From Pyrenochaeta sp. MPI-SDFR-AT-0127 (lineage: Eukaryota; Ascomycota; Dothideomycetes; Pleosporales; Cucurbitariaceae): DNA of 64,000 nucleotides. The stretch lies in assembly GCA_020747015.1 (NCBI GenBank), contig JAGTJM010000011.1, forward strand, positions 372,001 through 436,000, written 5' to 3'. The notes under the pieces were generated by a model, which had not been told where the DNA came from, did not search any database, and was given only the letters and a program-made list of their open reading frames with translations. Each line of letters starts with the position of its first letter. The first letter of the stretch is position 1. Positions 1-9,550 of the stretch are shown here, piece by piece. The position numbers and the translations under genes were made by a program.

Positions 1-598
1 TCGGTGCGTCGGGCGCGTTGTGCAAGTCGTTCAGGAAAGCGTCTTCTTCATTTTGAGCGGGAATCACGAGATCGTTATCTGTAGTTTTTCCATTCAACAG
101 CGCGTCGAGGGCTTTCTTCTCGAGCCGTTGCTCATCTGTAAGGTTGTCCTTAACATCTTCCATAGGCTCAGGCACAATTGTCTCTGCTATGCCATTCTCT
201 TTTGACTCATCCTTCTTATTGATAGTGAGACCATATTGAAGTTTCGGCTCATCCACCGGCTCCTTCACATCGCCATTTTGCTGTTGATGATGCGGTGCCT
301 TCGCCAACTGTTTTCGCCTGGCTTCTGCGCGCCAATCACGGTTTGGTAAAGCTGGAATGATCCGTGGTCCTTCCTTTCCCTTCTTGCCGCCTGCTTCTAA
401 TGCGCCGCCTTCTGCTGCGTCCCAACCTAGAATCTCTTGCTGCTTATTCGAATCATCCGGTTCGTCATCGTCGAGAGCGAGGCGAGGTCGTTTGGCGTCC
501 TTCGGCGGTATGGAAGCTTTGAACCCAGCTTTTAGTCCAGCCTTGCCCTTCAATCCTCCCAGTGACATCTTGAAGCCGCCCTCCTTGGGGGCGGCCAT
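1..598 (-). CDS. spp2: SPP2/GPKOW-type pre-mRNA splicing factor, N-terminal part (cut by window edge)
   Basis: The ATG lies at 598 on the minus strand and the frame stays open to base 1, giving about 199 residues with no stop, so the C-terminus is missing. The protein starts MAAPKEGGFKMSLGGLKGK and is lysine- and aspartate-rich. It contains SIPPKDAKRPRLALDDDEPD, then PRIIPALPNRDWRAEARRKQ, then a LQYGLTINKKDE segment. This order resembles fungal Spp2, the G-patch partner that activates the DEAH helicase Prp2 in the spliceosome. The diagnostic G-patch itself would lie beyond the window, so the name rests on the N-terminal resemblance only. No intron is needed in the visible part. It is tandem with the downstream MSM1-like gene on the same strand, about 374 bases apart. 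Confidence 0.65.
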   Translation of the reverse strand, partial: MAAPKEGGFKMSLGGLKGKAGLKAGFKASIPPKDAKRPRLALDDDEPDDSNKQQEILGWDAAEGGALEAGGKKGKEGPRIIPALPNRDWRAEARRKQLAKAPHHQQQNGDVKEPVDEPKLQYGLTINKKDESKENGIAETIVPEPMEDVKDNLTDEQRLEKKALDALLNGKTTDNDLVIPAQNEEDAFLNDLHNAPDAP

Positions 599-972
599 GG
601 TGGCTAAAGCGGTTGTGGAGGTATTGTGTGCGCAAAGTGTCGTCTACGTCTGTGTGGCGTTCGCTTGATATCTCTGGTGCTCTAAAAGGCGACAATTCGA
701 AATCTGCGCGGCACGTCCCGGTAAATGTGATGTTGTTGAAGGTAAGAGCAAATGGTCACTAAGAAATGTAAAGTTCGCGCAATGACATCGGTCTTGGCAC
801 CAACCCCTGCACCAAGGCAGCCACCGCGCAAGAATTGTTACTTCACTCGAGCTTCAAGTATAATATCTTTGGAAGCCACTATCTTTGCAATTTACTGCAG
901 ATCTTGAATATCCCATTTTACTATTCGTACAAGGGCTATAATAACATATTACCGTAGTGGATACATCTTAGT
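599..972. other. Intergenic, promoter side of SPP2-like gene and 3' side of MSM1-like gene
   Basis: No coding frame with plausible composition was seen. The 97-residue plus-strand and 76-residue minus-strand open frames around 357-695 are shadows of the SPP2-like exon. The stretch should hold the SPP2 promoter and the MSM1 terminator; no specific motif could be assigned. Confidence 0.5.
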
Positions 973-2935
973 CTACTCTTCACTCGGCAAAGGTGGGAAC
1001 AACACACCCTTGTGCGCTTCGCCAAGCTCCACTATTGGCTCCCCATAATCTAGGTCGACTCCTGGTTTACAGTACGCAAAAGTTCTTCGGTCAGGGTGTA
1101 CACCTAGTTGGTCTAATAATGTGTTCGCCTTGTTCGGCATATATGGCTGGAGAAGGATGCCAGTAAGACGCAATGCTTCGGCAGCAAGATACACAATCTT
1201 GTCAACGTCCTCACCAGGCTCGCCTGGGCCGTATGTCAGTACTTTACTCCACGGTTGAGACATCTGGAAGAACGCATTGGCTCCTCGGACGAACTCAGTA
1301 ATTTGGAACACCGCTTTACGGGGATCGTATGCGTCAAAGGTGGTGTCAACCTTCGATGCAATCGTGCTGAGTGAATTATTCCAAAATTTCGAACCTGGGC
1401 CTTCTTCCCACTCCTCTGGTGACCTGCCACCAATACGCTGGACAGCTCCACGCACGCTCCATTTCTTGCCTCTAGTGACACGAGACGCCAAATTACCAAG
1501 TTGTTGGTTCAAGAACTTGTTGTATAGCGCGATGATGCGAACATTGTCGTAACTCGAGTCGTCCTGTATACCGCCATCGTGGGCCATATAGAATCGCATG
1601 ACATCCGAGCCATATCGATCGAGTGCGTGGAAAGGATCTACGACTCTGCCTGTAGACTTAGACATCTTGGAACCGCCTAGTGTCCAGTGAGCATGTGTAA
1701 GGATCTTCTTGGGAAGAGGAAGGCCGAGGGCCATGAGGAAAGCTGGCCAGTAGATGCAATGGAATCGGACGATGTCTTTGCCGATAACGTGACAGTCGGC
1801 CGGCCAGCCTCCTGTATGTTCGCGACCCGGTACCCAGGGATAACCAGCCTTGGTAGCATAGTTCATGAGCGCATCGAGCCAAACATATATAGTTTGCGTG
1901 TCGTCGCCCGGAACTCGAATGCCCCAGGTAAGGCGATCATATGGCCGAGATATTGACAAATCCTCCAGTCCCGACTCAACGGCTTGCACCACCTCCTTCA
2001 TACGGTGCTCTGGGGCTATCCACTCCGGATTTGCCTTGTAAAACTCCAGCAATTTATCGCGGAATGCCGAGAGACGGAAGTGGTAGTTCTCTTCTGAAGA
2101 CCATTCTACTTCACTTCCCGTCTCGACCGATGTCTGCAGCCTGTATTAGCCAACCGTGGTGGCGATAGGTGTATTTCATATTGTACCATCATCTTTCTTC
2201 CTGTAGGTGGATCGAGGTATGGCTGTACAGCAGACTGTGGGTAGAAACACTCGTCCGTAACAGAATACCATCCCTCATGTTTTTGCTCGTATATGAGGCC
2301 TTTCTCTTGAAGCAAATACTGCTCGCAGTTAGCTGCAGTCGCTTATCAGCGTCTTCATAGTCGCATACCCATGCATATTCCACCGCATCCTTATGCTCTT
2401 GGTCTGTTGTTCGTATGAAGAAATCGTTCGAGATCTCCGCCTTCTGTGTAAGTTCCTTCGAATTGTGAGCGATGGGCATATTTCACGCGTGCAAGTCTCG
2501 TATGCGTACTTTGAATATCTCGGCGCCTTTGTCGCAAAAGAGTTTGGGGTCAACACCGGCTTTGGCAGCAGCTCGTTGAACCTATGCTACAATGAGCGTG
2601 CATAATTGGATAGATATCTACAAAATCACCTTTAAGCCATGCTCATCCGTTCCAGTGCAAAGCAACGCTTTCTGCCCTTTCAAAACATGCCATCTTTTGA
2701 TAATGTCCGTAAGGACCATAGTGTACAAATGGCCAACATGGGGGGCAGCGTTGACATAGAAAATCGGTGTGGTGATGTAATAGGGTTTCTCAGGAATCGG
2801 TTGGGTCGAGATATATCGTCGATTGCGGGTGCTATGGGTCTGGCATGATGTGCAAATCCAGGGAGAGGTCCTTTTAAACCCTGAAAGAGCTCTTCGAAAT
2901 GCGGGAACCGCAGAATTGCCTATGCGGACGTGCAT
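973..2935 (-). CDS. msm1: Methionyl-tRNA synthetase, mitochondrial (five exons)
   Basis: This enzyme charges methionyl-tRNA for mitochondrial translation. Exons on the minus strand are 2935-2630, 2581-2510, 2455-2369, 2318-2187 and 2133-973, joined in frame to about 585 residues, a normal length for the organellar enzyme. The class I signature appears as HVGH (residues 66-69) in TTPIFYVNAAPHVGHLY, followed by GTDEHG near residue 95, and the second signature KMSKS lies at about 355-359. The first ~47 residues are rich in Arg and Ser and poor in acid (MHVRIGNSAVPAFRRALSGF...), which suits a mitochondrial presequence. A C-terminal anticodon-binding helical domain follows, and no C-terminal tRNA-binding extension is seen, as expected for the mitochondrial form. 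Introns are 40-60 nt. The third splice (W to YLLQEKG) and the fourth (KMM to TSVETG) were chosen because they restore family-typical sequence. Confidence 0.93.
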
Positions 2936-4300
2936 GTTTCCGAAGTGGCATCACATCGCGACTCGCGACAAGCTCTTGGATGGGCTCGAACTTCCAGCGC
3001 AAAGCCACATGTGGCCGTGCAGTGGCTGAATAAGCAGAATCAGCGCAGACAACGAACCTTCCCAGCGATTCTTAGATTGTACAACTTCCCCACACGGCCT
3101 CCGACATGCGATCCTTTAGCCTTGTAGGTATTGAATCAGTCTTTCAACGCCTAAGAACTTTGCTAGTCTAAAACAACGCGGTGACTAAGAAGCAAGGTCG
3201 AACAGCTGGTGATGTTCGACTTGTACACCAGCTGTAGAACGCTATCATGAGCTACTTCACTCCACGCAAGCCTTGTCAGGCCCTCTCTTGTTTCGATTTC
3301 TCATTTTCTTTTTAGTGTTTCTCGCTGATGCGGATTATCTCACTGTTTCACTAATGTTTCCAAAATCTCAATCACAAGTTCAGGCTTCAGTTTATATAGA
3401 ACGAAAGACTGCCCGTACGGAAGGTCTAGATCTAGTGACATGGCCAGATCATAACATCCACGAATCTAAATTCATCGGAGCATCCACGCCACAGCGGCTA
3501 TGATGGCGTTGGATGATACACAGAGTCTCATCACCTTTCCACGTGAGCCGCGTGCGAGCCGCCTCCATGGACACTATCTGCCTCGACCGTGGTCTTTTGT
3601 TAACTTTCCAAAAGAGAAATCCTTGTTATCCAGTGATATTTACCGCCGAGGAGGTGGTGGCGACTCCTTGCGCTCAGGAACGTTGTCCCAATAGAGCGCC
3701 AAGCCTCACAGGTTATTGAAGTTCTATTCAGACCTCAATCGAGTAACTTCAACACCGCACCTTCGCTACACATCTCTTTCATATATACCGCAATCCCTTA
3801 TCGAATATACAAAGACCATTACGGATCTTGGAATATCCATGTTCCCGCTGATGAATTTGAGGATTAGGAATCTTCTGGAGCCATATTGGTCAACGCTGTT
3901 GGGGCATATTGGCGGTCTGAATGACCACATTTGCGAGAATAGAACCGCACCCTTGGGCTCTTATTGGCCTTTATTCAGAGGGTCCCTTTGAGGGCTTCAA
4001 CTTCACTTAAGTGGACTGCTTTTCGATTGGACAGATAGCGTGCTGGCCTCGGTCGCTGCGGGTGTACTGCGTTTCCATGCTCTTTATTGACCTTATTGAC
4101 AACAACGGGGGAAAGAGAATCCACTAACACCTTTTTGAATCTTCTTACCTATCCTTCGAAGTTAAATACCCCCTCTAGGCCTATGTGTTTCTCACTACCG
4201 ACAACAATCTCAAAACCAAGAACCATTCGCTTTGGTTACAGTCGATCTACAATTCTCCAACTTTCACTATTCATTTTGCAAATCATACTTAAAATTCATC
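2936..4300. other. Intergenic, presumed promoter region of the pheromone precursor gene
   Basis: Divergent spacer between the MSM1-like gene and the pheromone precursor. Open frames here (for example 3716-3991) look like chance. A TGTTTCA heptamer at 3344-3350 is the reverse of the TGAAACA element bound by Ste12-type factors, but one such match in 1.3 kb is easily random. A pyrimidine-rich leader precedes the ATG at 4301. Confidence 0.4.
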
Positions 4301-4942
4301 ATGAGGATCAATGCAGTCATCGCCGCCGCCCTTCTCACGGCCACGGCCACCGCTGCTGCTCTTCCAGTAGCAACTGAGACCGCCGCTGCTCCAGCTGCTA
4401 CGGAATCTGAGGTCCAGGAGAGCTTCCCTGAGGGCTTCCCTGAAGATTTCCCCGAGGACTTCGACTTCGGTCCCTTCTATCAGAAGCGAGATGCCGAAGC
4501 TGGACGCTGGAACTGGACCCCATGGCGTCCATACGGCCTTCCAATCGGGAAACGAGATGCTGAAGCTCACCCAGAAGCAGGCCGTTGGAACTGGACCCCA
4601 TGGAGACCTTACGGTCTTCCCATCGGCAAGCGTGATGCGGAGGCAGAGGCAGGACGTTGGAACTGGACACCGTGGAGACCTTATGGTCTTCCCATCGGTA
4701 AACGTGACGCTGAAGCTCATCCAGAAGCGGGACGTTGGAACTGGACTCCATGGAGGCCTTATGGTCTTCCCATCGGCAAGCGTGATGCGGAGGCAGAGGC
4801 AGAAGCCGGGCGCTGGAACTGGACACCGTGGAGGCCTTATGGCCTTCCCGTCGGCAAGCGCTTCCCAGAAGCTATGCCCGAGCCAGAGGCTCAACCCGAA
4901 CCCGTGGCTGCTGCTGAAGCCGCTCCAGAGGCTGAGAACTAG
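4301..4942 (+). CDS. Alpha-factor-like mating pheromone precursor with five peptide copies
   Basis: A 213-residue secreted precursor. I chose the ATG at 4301 because it begins a clean signal peptide (MRINAVIAAALLTATATAAA, cleavage near residue 20); the frame is open upstream to 4232, but that extension would spoil the signal. An acidic pro-region with FPEGFPEDFPEDF follows, ending in KR (62-63). Then come five copies of WNWTPWRPYGLPIG (starts at residues 70, 96, 120, 146, 172), each preceded by GR and followed by KR, a Kex2 site. Between KR and GR lie only X-Ala or X-Pro dipeptides (DAEA, DAEAHPEA, DAEAEA, DAEAHPEA, DAEAEAEA), the substrate of a Ste13-type aminopeptidase. The peptide has the W-x-W start and P-(Y)-G-x-P end of the yeast alpha-factor family. 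An acidic tail closes the protein. Predicted mature peptide: GRWNWTPWRPYGLPIG after Kex1-type trimming. The last copy has Val for Ile. A Kex2-processed RiPP precursor is the main alternative, but no UstY/DUF3328 gene is nearby. Confidence 0.8.
   Translation: MRINAVIAAALLTATATAAALPVATETAAAPAATESEVQESFPEGFPEDFPEDFDFGPFYQKRDAEAGRWNWTPWRPYGLPIGKRDAEAHPEAGRWNWTPWRPYGLPIGKRDAEAEAGRWNWTPWRPYGLPIGKRDAEAHPEAGRWNWTPWRPYGLPIGKRDAEAEAEAGRWNWTPWRPYGLPVGKRFPEAMPEPEAQPEPVAAAEAAPEAEN
4496..4861 (+). repeat. Five tandem pheromone-coding repeats (72-84 nt units)
   Basis: The 14-residue core is encoded at 4508-4549, 4586-4627, 4658-4699, 4736-4777 and 4814-4855. Unit spacing is 78, 72, 78 and 78 nt and changes only in multiples of six bases, i.e. 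whole dipeptides. Copies differ mostly at third codon positions while the peptide is almost invariant, which points to selection on the peptide rather than to very recent duplication. Confidence 0.95.
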
Positions 4943-6984
4943 ACCAATTCACTTTGCAACCGGTTCTCATATGCTTCTTTAGGCGACAAGGCAAGCACCC
5001 TCTATTTATCTCTGGAATTTCTCTTCCCTTCTCAACGCTACGCGGGATTCAATCATCTTTACTCAATCAGAGTGTGATGACGACTCTGGCGATTTTATAC
5101 GTCTCGCTCTTGCTTTTAATTACGGCAATATCGTAAAGGGCATCAGTCCTATTCCTAATACAGAACAGGCTGAGCAGGCCGGCATCTCATCATTGGGGAG
5201 CATCAGGGATATAAAGGATGTCTGTATGATGATGGGAGGATATCTGGTCTTTTTTATATTTACTTCATATACACTTCACATTAGTCACGACGCGAATGAA
5301 ATCTGGTCTGCATTTTACTTCTCCTTTGCGCCCAATTCATTGTGTTTGAAAGATTTCCATAGTCTTTCTAACCTTTAAAGTTGTGAGGCTATCAGGTTAC
5401 CAACCAGACATATATTGCTGTAATCCTGTGCAATCTTGTACAGGTTCCGTGCTGGGCTAGGTGGAAATTTATATCAGTCACAGACTTTTCGCGTGTGCTC
5501 TCTATTCAAGTGGTACATGTTAAACAACATCATATTGTCTAACTTACACCCACTTGACCAAGTCCTCAGCTTCATTGTTTCTGTGAATCGGAGTACTAAG
5601 TTTATTTTGACAGCTGTCACTCTTAGCGGATTCACACCATCTCTATCCAGAGCAACCATGCCGTGCGCATCCATGCGTGTAGCCGCTGTCATCCACATGC
5701 CAAGTGCGATGAAAGGAATCCCGAAACGCGAGGCGTCACACTCGTCCGCCGATGAGTTATTGGGTTAGAACAAGTCTCCCGTGGCTATGGATCTTGTAAA
5801 ATCAACTATGGAAGCAGGGCAACACGGAGCTTTTTTTTGTGTCAATGCCTCTACACTGGGTTTGATTGAGCATGAAGAGCAAATCTCGCTCAAATGCCCC
5901 GGTGTTTACTAACTAGTATTGTGTTCCGAATATGTGCTCTTATAAGGCAAGTGTCAAACAATATTCCAAATTCATCCACATAACCAAAACTGCATGAAAA
6001 ACCAAGACATTGAGCACTCCGAGCCTCTGGGACATTAACACCCCCATCACATTGACATTAAAATTGCGCCCCCATGATGATTTGTCACGCAAAGCTGCCT
6101 TTTACGGACAGCATCCAACGAAAGAGGGGAAAGAGGGGGCCTCAATGCAATGCTCACTGCAGCTGGATTGGGGCCAAACACCAACTTAGCATACCAGCTA
6201 TACTTGGTTGTTTCAAATACAGAGATAATTGCCTAGTTTCTAAACAGAAGGCAAAAATGCATGCGGGGGCCGCCGGGTTAAGAACACTCATGCGAGGGGG
6301 CGAAAAAAATTGGGCGGTGGATGAGTTTCATGTACAATGGAGTAAGACATTGACTTTTAAGAGCGATGCGTGTAATCATGATTAATTTGGCATCTTTTTT
6401 GAGAGAGACGATTGGAATAGAATTTGCGATTTGAGCAATTTAGGATATGGTGAATTATGGGTAGAAAATGGAAGGATAATTTGTGAGAGTGAGGTCTGTG
6501 TGATTTCGTGCATTCATTGTAGTACCTAGTATCTCGCTATGCAAATTTCCTTCTTTTCCACCAATCTCCGCTTCCTCCAACTGTAACGACTGCTTTTAGA
6601 TATCAATGTTGCCGCACCAAAATGCCTAATCATAGAAGACCAGTTCTCAAGTTCGTCCTAACCACATGCCATTATCCGTCCATTGTTTACATGCCCATGA
6701 GTCCCTGACCTTGCGGTCCCGTTTAAATGTCCAAGTCTTTAAATGTAGTGAAAGTAATGCTGTGAGTGAAGAGATGAGATGCAATACGCGGATGCGAACC
6801 GAAAAAGGAAAGTACGGAAGGGTATAATAACGGTCATGATGAGCACTCTGAGGAGTGCATGGAGACAATATAGAAAGGAAATGCAGAAATGACAAGAAGA
6901 CAACGCTCGCTCGCTTGCTGAACTGAAATGAAGAAGCCAAAAAGAAAAAGAAAACATCGACATCGAACTCTCATTGAGACTCGA
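4943..6984. other. Intergenic, convergent spacer after pheromone gene; no gene seen
   Basis: About 2 kb between the 3' ends of the pheromone gene and the SAM-PH gene. Short open frames (5436-5768, 6074-6385) have no low-complexity, domain or splice support and look random. Several A/T-rich stretches could serve as 3' ends. Nothing specific was identified. Confidence 0.5.
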
Positions 6985-9483
6985 TTACATATCGGCACCG
7001 TTAACGGTGACCTCGTAACCGTTACTCTTGGCCTTCAAGGCTTTCGCCAGCATGAGCTCGCGCATCCAGTCAATTCGGTTGTCTTTGGTGTTTGTCGAGA
7101 AGTGCTGGACTTTGCCATTCGGTAGCACCTTCCTGACTTCTCCCTTGCCAGGTGCGGTAGGCACGAGCTGGAACTCGAAGGCAGTTTGGGGCACATCCTT
7201 TTCCTTGTGATTTCCCGAAGAAAGCTTCAGGGCCTTGAACTTGGAAGAGAGCTTGCCGGAGGCGAGCGATGAGCAGGCTACAGCGTAGTCGTCTACATCG
7301 ATGGTCTGCAATGCTGACGAGGATGGCAGCTCATTGGGATGCATGGCTAGCATCGTGCCCTGAAGACGGAAGTGGTGGTCTTGCCACTCATGACGCAAGA
7401 GACGGGTGCGGCGCTTCTTCATCCAGCCATGGTGGTTGACACCGTCGTAGCTGAAGCCTCCCTTGGGAAGTGGGCCGATTGTGTCAGTAGCTTCGCTGTC
7501 AAAGGACTTTGCAGCCTTGGTTGGTGAAGCATCAGCACTGTCGGTGTCGAAGAACTGTGTCTCACGGTCATGTAAGGTATCGTCGTCTGAGTGGGTCGTT
7601 GGACTAAACACGCGATCTTCACTGAGCGCCGGCATGGGTAGGGAGGGGCGTCGACGGTCATGGCGGGACCCAGCTCTCTGAATTTGGATCTTGTACTGCA
7701 TATTCGGGGGCACAGACTGGCTTGTGTCGCGGCTAAGTGGCTCCTGTGGTACAGACGTTACGGGTACATCCATTTCGGAGAAAGGTGTGCCGAATCGGTA
7801 AAGACCACCTGGGGACTCCACTGCTGTCCTACATGGCGAAAAGGCGGTGTCGGGTGCGATATACTGATTCATTGGGACAGCGTTACGTGGGTTAGCCGAA
7901 GGCTGGGCAGACATTGAACGTGCTGGAGGTATTGTGAGCTTGGGAAGGCTCTTGAGGTTGGTGTGCGGGACGGGCATGTATTCTGGAGCATGCAGTACAG
8001 GAGTCGGGAGGTAAAATGACTTTGCCGTGTTTGCCGAAGTCGATGCAGAGAAAGCAGACACTTCTGCGTGGTGCTGTTGTTGTGGTATCACTAAAAATGG
8101 TCGCGGTGGGAACAGTTCCATTGGCGGAGTCGGTGGAGCTTCAATGGGTGTGGCAGTAACGTACGGCTGCTCTACCCCTTGGAGGGAAAGGAACTGCCGT
8201 ACATTGTCTTGCGGGTCACGCTTCTCCAGCTTCTGAAGCTCTTGCAGAGTGAAGTCTGGTAGCTCGCCGGGTCCTAGCACATCAGATGATGCTACTACGG
8301 ACGGTACGATGACGGACGGAGCGGCTTCTGAGGTAGGGCGATGGACATTCTCGACAGCACGAGTCGCTGTCTGGGCATTGCCTGGGTCTCCTGCCATGAA
8401 GATGTGGCCACCCTTCTCAGGAGAGATTGGGAAGCCGTGCTCTTGCTGGAGTCTAGCAAGCTGACGTTGCTGCTTCCTCCACTTGGCACATCGCTCTCCC
8501 TTGGCGCACGTGTGGGGCTTTGGCAGCAATTGTTCAATAGCGACAATGGAGACAGACTGCGCGGGAGTGACTACATCATCTACTAAGTGTCGGCCCCGGG
8601 ACTTGTCGCGGCGACCGCCTTTCCGATTCTTGCTCTTTGATCTGTTTCTTGCCTGGGTGCAAGGACGCTCAATGTCCTCGAAGGGAGTCGGAATGGCTGC
8701 GGGGGCGACCGGAGACATGAGACCGTCAGCTGTGCGCAAAGAATCGATCTGGTTCCACAACTGGTGTCGTTTGCCAAAAGACTGGATCTCCAACTCCTTC
8801 AAGTCATCAAACTGAAGATCGAGGAGGACGGCTCCTGTGATGTCGTGATCGATAAACCTGTCAATGACTTCGTCTTCAAATCCATTCTGGTACATCCAGG
8901 TGGCAACATCGCGAGAGGTCCAAGCACGCACTTCAGCATTGTCTAGATGGGCCACGGCGAGTGCAATGTTGTTGTACTCTCGCTGAGGAACCACAGTCTC
9001 TGGAGTGGCTTCTCTAAATGAGGTCTGGAGGCGAGATGGGGGCTCCTTTGGAAGGAGCGGCGACATCTGTAGTGCGTAATCGTAGGGAAAGTCATTGGAG
9101 GACTGTGAGGCGCGGAAAAGATGTGGGCCTTTGGGGCCTTCAACAGACTTTGACAAGTACCAATTCGCGAACTGTGGTCGTAGTTCGTCGCCTGGTGTCT
9201 GCACCTCTTCAAATGTGGAAATAGTGGTTTGGCTTCGCCTGTTGTCGCTCTGATGATTGATTAGTACAAGGTATTGTTAGGAGCCATGACTAAAGCGTAC
9301 AGACGAGCCGCTGTATTCTTCGAATTCACTCGAATCATCTTCGATGTCGGTGTATGCGACGCTAATGTGTGACAAAGGACGCTCCAACGAGGAACGGGCG
9401 GTAAGAGCAGAAGAAAAGAACGACTGTGTCTTCCTCCTCTCAAACATCTCCACGCCCGGCTCCAGCGGGGTAATCGGTGTCAT
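6985..9483 (-). CDS. SAM and PH domain scaffold, Boi-like polarity protein
   Basis: Exon 1 is 9483-9301 (MTPITPLEPGVEMFERRKTQ...), the intron is 9300-9250 with a TACTAAT-like branch, and exon 2 is 9249-6985, giving about 815 residues. A SAM domain occupies about residues 168-233 (VRAWTSRDVATWMYQNGF ... LWNQIDSL). A long Pro/Ser-rich middle follows, and a PH domain lies at about 667-800 (GWMKKRRTRLLRHEWQDHHFRL ... DWMRELMLAK). SAM followed by PH is the arrangement of yeast Boi1/Boi2, which act at sites of polarized growth and exocytosis, but the SH3 domain of the yeast proteins is not visible. The first exon could begin earlier: an ATG at 9550 is directly followed by a GTAAGT donor, and splicing to 9489 or 9486 would add two or three residues. 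The Boi name is inferred from architecture. Confidence 0.82.
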
Positions 9484-9550
9484 GGCCTGCTGGAAGAGGG
9501 TCAGAGGGGGCGGGCTTTCATCGATAGGGCTTGGGATTGCAACTTACCAT

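Noticed and set aside
3344..3350. Ste12-type pheromone response element
   Set aside because: A single heptamer about 950 bases upstream is expected by chance too often to be called.
4289..4894. Minus-strand frames of 201 and 142 codons over the pheromone gene
   Set aside because: They are open only because the coding repeat lacks stops on the other strand; no start context or composition supports them.
4301..4942. Ustiloxin-like RiPP (dikaritin) precursor
   Set aside because: Kex2-bounded repeats also mark RiPP precursors, but the neighbours are a tRNA synthetase and a SAM-PH protein, with no UstY/DUF3328, tyrosinase or transporter gene in reach, and the peptide carries alpha-factor-type ends and Ste13 spacers.
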